Positions 6,715 to 10,503 of a stretch of DNA of 10,503 bases are shown in pieces (positions within the stretch are counted from its first letter, which is position 1; each line of letters opens with the position of its first letter). The notes under the pieces are model-generated. The model did not search any database. It was not told the DNA's origin and was given only the letters and a program-made list of their open reading frames with translations. The stretch comes from Methanobacteriota archaeon (GTDB taxonomy: Archaea > Thermoplasmatota > Poseidoniia > Poseidoniales > Poseidoniaceae), in contig JAPOHM010000033.1 of assembly GCA_029979405.1 (NCBI GenBank), positions 1 to 10,503 of the forward strand. Reading direction: 5' to 3'. The position numbers were made by a program, and so were the translations under genes.

Positions 6715-6738
6715 GGGTACCCGTTAGGAAGGGTAACC
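6715..6738 (-). promoter_or_regulatory. Imperfect inverted repeat just upstream of the purH start
   Basis: On the minus strand GGTTACCC, eight bases, then GGGTACCC can pair over 8 bp with a single T-C mismatch. The second arm ends 3 nt before the purH ATG. In mRNA this hairpin would sit on the ribosome entry site. As DNA it is also a repeat of GGGTAMCC with 16 bp between centres, as an operator might be. I see no Shine-Dalgarno sequence here. The function is inferred from position only. Confidence 0.35.
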
Positions 6739-6763
6739 GTGGAAGTTAGATGAAGGTGCCGAC

Positions 6764-8350
6764 TCAATCGCCACGAGCTGAAATTACCTGGTCTACCCTC
6801 AACAATCCACATGCCGTCTCACATGCGGCCGAAATCGAGTGCTCAAGGGTGTAACTCGGAATGTAAACGTCCTCGATTATTGCGGGCAAGCCAGACTTCG
6901 AAATGCCATACTCAGATTCACCATTTTTGTGTTTTGACCTTAACTCTAGTAAAGTATCGATTCTTTCTCTGCCGTTGTTTACAGCGAGAGTTGCTGGAAC
7001 TGATTCAAGCGCTCTAGCAAATGCTTCCATTGCTAATCTTTCCCTTCCAGAATTAGCTTCGGCTTCCTCCTTAATTTGCAGAGACGCTGCAACGTGTAAG
7101 CTTCCACCGCCGAGAAGGGCCGCGTCGTCTTCCTTAGCTAAACAGCAGGAGCGGAGTGAATCATATAATCCGCGAATTGTTTCTTCAGCAGCTATGCCGT
7201 CTGTCCCACCAACTACAATTGTTACAATCCCAGATAGCTTTGAAGATTCTATCAGTACTCTTTCCTTAACACCTTCATGACCTTCCAATCTTTGGTGGGT
7301 CAATCTGTGAACTTCGCCAAGCGAAGATTTCATGTCATCAAGGTGGTCGCACAACATAGCGTTTGTAGCTTCAACCACGTCCTCCGCAATATCCTTGTCA
7401 AGGTTTGGGATTGCATATATTCCAGCATCAGCAAACATGTGCAAAATTCTGGAATCTATCGATTCGGTGCTAAAAATTATTTTTGCTCCTGTGTCGATTG
7501 CTGAATTTGCTATTTGCTCTATTCGTGATTGTTCCGCTTCGATAAAAGCTTCATATTGTTCCGGAGTTGAAATTTCAATCTCGCTAGAAACTACTGAACT
7601 CTCTATTTCCAGTGGGCAAGATAGGATGCTGATTTTACAATCACCAAGAGAGTTTGGCATCCTGTCTAAAATCAACTTTTTCTCGATTAAAATTCCGTTT
7701 ACTAAATACGAAGAGGAAGGGGTTCCTCTGCCGTCTTTAGCCATTCGAACGCGCTCATAATCTGAGTCTGGAATCATGGTTACTGCTTCGGAAATAAGAG
7801 TAGATAATTGATTCAGTGATCCTTCGGTTGAGCGCCCTACGAGCGCTGTTCTTGCAACACTTTCCAGTTTGTCCTTACCGGTTACATTTCTTTTTTCTAA
7901 TACATTCATAGTAACATCTAGAGCTTGTTGAAAGCCTTTGACAACAATCAACGGGTGAACCCCTCTCTCGAGTAAGCGACCCGCCTCGCTCATCAATTCG
8001 CTTGCAAAGATTACGCAACCTGTAACGCCATCTCCACACGCATTTTCTTGGCTTTCAGCTAAACTTACAAACGCTTTTGCGGCCGGATGTTTGACCAATA
8101 ATTCGGCAATTATCTTCGCGCCATCATTGGTTACTGCGGCTTCACCGTTGGTTTTGTACAGCATTTTGTCAAGCCCATTTGGACCAAACGTTCCCTTGAT
8201 TACATTTCCGAAAGCGACGGCCGCTGAAACCAATTTCTGACTTACAGTCGGGCCGCTTGTTACCGATGTTGATTCTCGTGTGATGCGAACTGGCCCAGTC
8301 CCACTGCCATCAGGTGATTGTGCCATCAAACCATGCCTAATCGCACCCAT
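6764..8350 (-). CDS. Divergent group II chaperonin (thermosome-like subunit)
   Basis: A group II chaperonin subunit of 528 residues; the family forms cytosolic double rings with a built-in lid that fold proteins using ATP. Conserved landmarks are TFGPNGLDKML (54-64), TNDGAKII (74-81), GDGVTG (106-111, usually GDGTTT) and ERGVHPLIVVKGF (128-140). VVGGTDGIAAEE (379-390), LYDSLRSC (395-402, retaining the Asp expected for hydrolysis), LLGGGSLHVA (412-421, usually GGGAPEIE) and GRERLAMEAFARALE (435-449) follow. It departs from ordinary thermosomes in these motifs and in having nine cysteines. It has no Gly-Gly-Met tail and ends in ARGD. It is therefore probably a paralogue and not the main thermosome. 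The ATG at 8350 has a TATA-like box about 32 bp upstream; an ATG at 8326 (MAQSP...) is the more family-like start. It lies 16 bp after the upstream membrane gene. Confidence 0.9.
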   Translation of the reverse strand: MGAIRHGLMAQSPDGSGTGPVRITRESTSVTSGPTVSQKLVSAAVAFGNVIKGTFGPNGLDKMLYKTNGEAAVTNDGAKIIAELLVKHPAAKAFVSLAESQENACGDGVTGCVIFASELMSEAGRLLERGVHPLIVVKGFQQALDVTMNVLEKRNVTGKDKLESVARTALVGRSTEGSLNQLSTLISEAVTMIPDSDYERVRMAKDGRGTPSSSYLVNGILIEKKLILDRMPNSLGDCKISILSCPLEIESSVVSSEIEISTPEQYEAFIEAEQSRIEQIANSAIDTGAKIIFSTESIDSRILHMFADAGIYAIPNLDKDIAEDVVEATNAMLCDHLDDMKSSLGEVHRLTHQRLEGHEGVKERVLIESSKLSGIVTIVVGGTDGIAAEETIRGLYDSLRSCCLAKEDDAALLGGGSLHVAASLQIKEEAEANSGRERLAMEAFARALESVPATLAVNNGRERIDTLLELRSKHKNGESEYGISKSGLPAIIEDVYIPSYTLEHSISAACETACGLLRVDQVISARGD

Positions 8351-8366
8351 TCATGAATCCATCTTT

Positions 8367-8813
8367 TCAGGCAAAGAAAAGATATGCCCAAAACAATGAC
8401 GATATGGCCAATAAAGAAATTGTCCAATTCATGTGCTCCAAAGCACTATCAGGTAGTGATTCTTCTTTATCGATAAGTTCCCTTGAACTCTTCTCTTCAG
8501 CATATCTCTGTTTAACGGTAAAACCACTTGCGGATACTCCTGCGGTAAGAATTGCCATCATACAATACAAAACCGTGGTGGCGACCTTCTGGAAACCATT
8601 GTTGTAAAGCCCCAACAAGGATGGTCCGAGAACGATTGCAAGAGTGGGCATGAATGGTAGATAATATGAGATGAAAATGCTGGATGGGCTATGTTTTCTT
8701 GGCGTTGGTTCATTGGCTATTTTCTCGTGCCTCCATACGTAATGCCAGCCAGCCCAATCGGCCACTGCCGTGAGACTGCTGGCCAATATAGTGAGGGCGA
8801 GCATGGTGGCCAT
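8367..8813 (-). CDS. Hypothetical four-helix membrane protein
   Basis: A 148-residue protein that I do not recognise. Hydrophobic segments lie at about 2-18, 47-68, 77-97 and 128-147. A basic loop (about 27-43) separates the first two, and a charged loop rich in Glu, Lys and Arg (about 100-126) separates the last two. Both ends would lie on the same side of the membrane. No catalytic or metal-binding motif is evident. The ATG at 8813 is preceded by GGAT 6 nt upstream; a second ATG three codons later is possible. It sits between the KH ATPase gene (46 bp upstream) and the chaperonin gene (16 bp downstream) in the same direction, which suggests co-transcription but not necessarily shared function. 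Confidence 0.7.
   Translation of the reverse strand: MATMLALTILASSLTAVADWAGWHYVWRHEKIANEPTPRKHSPSSIFISYYLPFMPTLAIVLGPSLLGLYNNGFQKVATTVLYCMMAILTAGVSASGFTVKQRYAEEKSSRELIDKEESLPDSALEHMNWTISLLAISSLFWAYLFFA
8377..8386 (-). promoter_or_regulatory. TATA-like box for the chaperonin gene
   Basis: The minus strand reads CATATCTTTT, inside the last codons of the upstream membrane-protein gene and centred about 32 bp before the ATG at 8350. It would give a nearly leaderless chaperonin message independent of the upstream genes. It is weak evidence based on spacing and composition. Confidence 0.35.
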
Positions 8814-8859
8814 GCTTTATCCAAGGAACTAGGTATTGAAGAGATTGTCGGACGGTAAA

Positions 8860-10209
8860 TCATCTTCGGCGTCTCTTTGATTTCTTTCCACCCTTCTTAC
8901 TATATTCCCAAGATTTTGAGTGCCTTGCTCTTTGCTCAAGATTTTCATACGGGTCTTCGATATCGACATAAACATCATCTGGCATTTCTCCAAATGAGGC
9001 CACTGATAGTTTCATTCCACCCAATTCTTCTTGAAGAGACTGGATGTTTTCTCCACCTTTGCCAATCAATGTAGCAACCATTCCTTTTGGCGCATAAATT
9101 TCTGCGGAGTTAGGGCCAGTTATCTTAACTCCACACTGTACACCTACCCACTGTTTGATTTTTTGAACAAGTTGCTCTCTCGCTAAACTATTCACTGCAG
9201 ACCTGCTTCCTGAGTTTTTACCATCTACGGGCACAACGGCTATTTCCGAGCCAAATGCAAACATTTCATGGGTTATCCTTCCGCTTGGAAATTCGACTAC
9301 CTCAATGACTGGTCTTGCTAATTCTTCTTGCATACCGCTTGGTGGTTTTACAGTCATTCGAAGTTCTAGCACTTGTTGTATTCGTCCAGATTCAACATGT
9401 AATATCGTATCCAGTACCTGGCTCACCAATCCTAACTCCACTTTACCAATCAAACGCTGAATTGCTTCGAGCGCTGAATTTGCGTGTGTTACACCTAATA
9501 ACCCAACTCCAGCTAATCTCACATCAGCAAATATTTCAAAATCTCTTGCTCGCCTGACCTCATCAAAAATTACGAAATCTGGTCTAACGAGGAAGATAAT
9601 TTCCGCTGTCTTTTCGAGATCTCCCTCCAATGGAGCATACTGGGTTATTCTTGTAGGAAGTTGTAAATCTCTAGGGGCTTCCATTGTCTTTACCATAGCA
9701 CCTACATCTTCGTCCAAGTATTCCGCTATTGCTTGAGCAAGGGTGGTTTTTCCAGAACCCGGCCTTCCACAAATGAATACTCCTCTGTGATGGTCTGACA
9801 ATCGGCTGATTAGTTTTGGATCGAGTTCATAGTCCGAAATCGAAAGTTTGGCGACCGGCCTTACAATCGTAATCTCTCTTGCATCTGCGAAAGGTGGCCA
9901 AGCACAAGATATTCGAAGGTCTCCTAATTGAATTACCTGACACCCTTTCCTATCGATTTCAAGAAAGCAATCAGACCTATCCTGATTTTCCTCTACGATT
10001 GTAATCAATTCTTCTTGAAGCGATTCGAGACGTAAATTGTTCCATCCATCATCATCAGCACCCTCGACTTCTGATAACTTTAGGGCGCCAATCCCTCCTG
10101 CCTTTGTACGGGGAGGGCAGTCTGCTTTGAGGAATAATGTGTGAACATCAGAATCTAGGAGGTCCTCCAGTATTTGAGGTAACTCTGGGTGACTAGCAAA
10201 TGTCGCCAT
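8860..10209 (-). CDS. PilT-like ATPase with KH domain, lacking the usual PIN domain
   Basis: This matches the archaeal family of PIN-ATPase-KH proteins (COG1855 type), but only from the middle onward. The match includes FLEIDRKGCQVIQLGDLRI (82-100), WPPFADAREITIVRP (104-118), Walker A GRPGSGKT (148-155) and the ITQYAPLEG stretch (188-196). Walker B DFVIFDEV (211-218), FEIFADVRLAGVGLLGVTHA (224-243), QRLIGKVELG (251-260) and LARPVIEV (297-304) follow. A KH domain covers about 345-425 with the GXXG loop LIGKGGENIQ (381-390). The tail at 438-449 is strongly basic and ends in four arginines, probably for nucleic-acid contact. Full-length relatives have about 600 residues and an N-terminal PIN nuclease domain. 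Here only about 50 unfamiliar residues precede the conserved core, and the next gene upstream is a membrane protein. The ATG at 10209 has no clear Shine-Dalgarno sequence. Its likely role is an RNA- or DNA-dependent ATPase, but its target is unknown. Confidence 0.88.
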   Translation of the reverse strand: MATFASHPELPQILEDLLDSDVHTLFLKADCPPRTKAGGIGALKLSEVEGADDDGWNNLRLESLQEELITIVEENQDRSDCFLEIDRKGCQVIQLGDLRISCAWPPFADAREITIVRPVAKLSISDYELDPKLISRLSDHHRGVFICGRPGSGKTTLAQAIAEYLDEDVGAMVKTMEAPRDLQLPTRITQYAPLEGDLEKTAEIIFLVRPDFVIFDEVRRARDFEIFADVRLAGVGLLGVTHANSALEAIQRLIGKVELGLVSQVLDTILHVESGRIQQVLELRMTVKPPSGMQEELARPVIEVVEFPSGRITHEMFAFGSEIAVVPVDGKNSGSRSAVNSLAREQLVQKIKQWVGVQCGVKITGPNSAEIYAPKGMVATLIGKGGENIQSLQEELGGMKLSVASFGEMPDDVYVDIEDPYENLEQRARHSKSWEYSKKGGKKSKRRRR

Positions 10210-10247
10210 AGTTACTCGATGTGTTTGTAGTCCTTGACATTTCGCAA

Positions 10248-10502
10248 TTATGCTCTTGCTGGTTCAAGTGAGTAATATGTCCACCATAGATAGGCAGTAA
10301 CCATTGAACAAATTACTATACCTGGAGCCGTTGGCATACCGATTGAATACCCAATAACGACCATTATCCAAGTGCATACGATGAAGGAAATTATCGAAAG
10401 GATTCTTGCTCTGTCAATTACTAAGGCTTTCTTGACATCCTCCCACCTTATTCCTGCCCATACCATAATGAACACTAAAGTGAATCCACTGGTGAAAATC
10501 AT
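10248..10502 (-). CDS. Membrane protein (possibly partial at the N-terminus)
   Basis: The 84 visible residues contain three hydrophobic stretches at about 2-18, 34-55 and 59-78, with a charged, basic segment between the first two (WEDVKKALVIDRAR). I do not recognise the family. The first ATG in frame sits at the window edge (10502), so the true start may lie outside and the protein may be longer. It ends in TAA at 10248, which is 38 bp before the KH ATPase start in the same direction, so the two may be co-transcribed. Confidence 0.6.
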   Translation of the reverse strand: MIFTSGFTLVFIMVWAGIRWEDVKKALVIDRARILSIISFIVCTWIMVVIGYSIGMPTAPGIVICSMVTAYLWWTYYSLEPARA

Positions 10503-10503
10503 G

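Noticed and set aside
6582..6812. Minus-strand frame of 76 codons spanning the chaperonin-purH junction.
   Set aside because: It overlaps the ends of two well-supported genes in another frame and shows no family resemblance.
6811..7760. Plus-strand open frames of 68-142 codons opposite the chaperonin gene.
   Set aside because: The opposite strand encodes conserved chaperonin motifs across the whole span; the Ser/Ile-rich composition of these frames is typical of antisense shadows.
1..10503. Search by eye for tRNA, rRNA, CRISPR arrays, insertion sequences and defence or toxin genes.
   Set aside because: Gaps between genes are mostly under 100 bp and hold no tRNA-like or spaced-repeat pattern, and no coding region resembles a transposase, integrase or known defence protein.

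Overview
The window reads as a stretch of a planktonic euryarchaeal chromosome, most likely from the Marine Group II / Poseidoniales lineage. The archaeal affiliation is well supported: there is an archaeal-type DnaG primase (TOPRIM), a group II (thermosome-type) chaperonin, and a PilT-like ATPase with a C-terminal KH domain of the archaeal family that normally also carries a PIN domain. The narrower placement is an inference. It rests on the moderate-to-low GC, very tight gene packing, GTG/TTG starts, short or absent leaders behind TATA-like boxes, and formyl-folate-type purine genes (purN, purH) beside archaeal information-processing genes. I see no rRNA, tRNA, CRISPR array, insertion sequence or prophage gene.

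Layout. (1) Positions 1-643, minus: the start of a four-helix membrane protein with a cysteine-containing external loop, cut by the window edge. (2) Positions 694-1896, minus: dnaG, with an open in-frame extension up to 2037. (3) Positions 2106-3916, plus: four closely spaced genes, namely a TerB-like helical protein with an internal duplication, an all-helical unknown, a 69-residue unknown and a divergent MobA-like nucleotidyltransferase. (4) Positions 3876-4514, minus: purN, overlapping the mobA-like gene tail to tail by 41 bp. (5) Positions 4597-5088, plus: a DUF454/YbaN-like membrane protein, whose stop codon abuts that of purH with no base between. (6) Positions 5089-10502, minus: a co-directional block, in transcription order a partial membrane protein, the PIN-less KH ATPase, a small four-helix membrane protein, a divergent chaperonin and purH.

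Functionally, purN and purH supply the two folate-dependent formyl-transfer steps and the ring closure of IMP synthesis. DnaG and the KH ATPase are nucleic-acid enzymes, with DnaG also known as an archaeal exosome subunit. The chaperonin is probably a specialised paralogue. The four-gene plus-strand cluster and the membrane proteins have no assigned role. No complete new defence or mobile system is visible. The items most worth a second look are the KH ATPase without its PIN nuclease domain, the chaperonin with altered motifs and no GGM tail, and the unknown cluster at 2106-3406.
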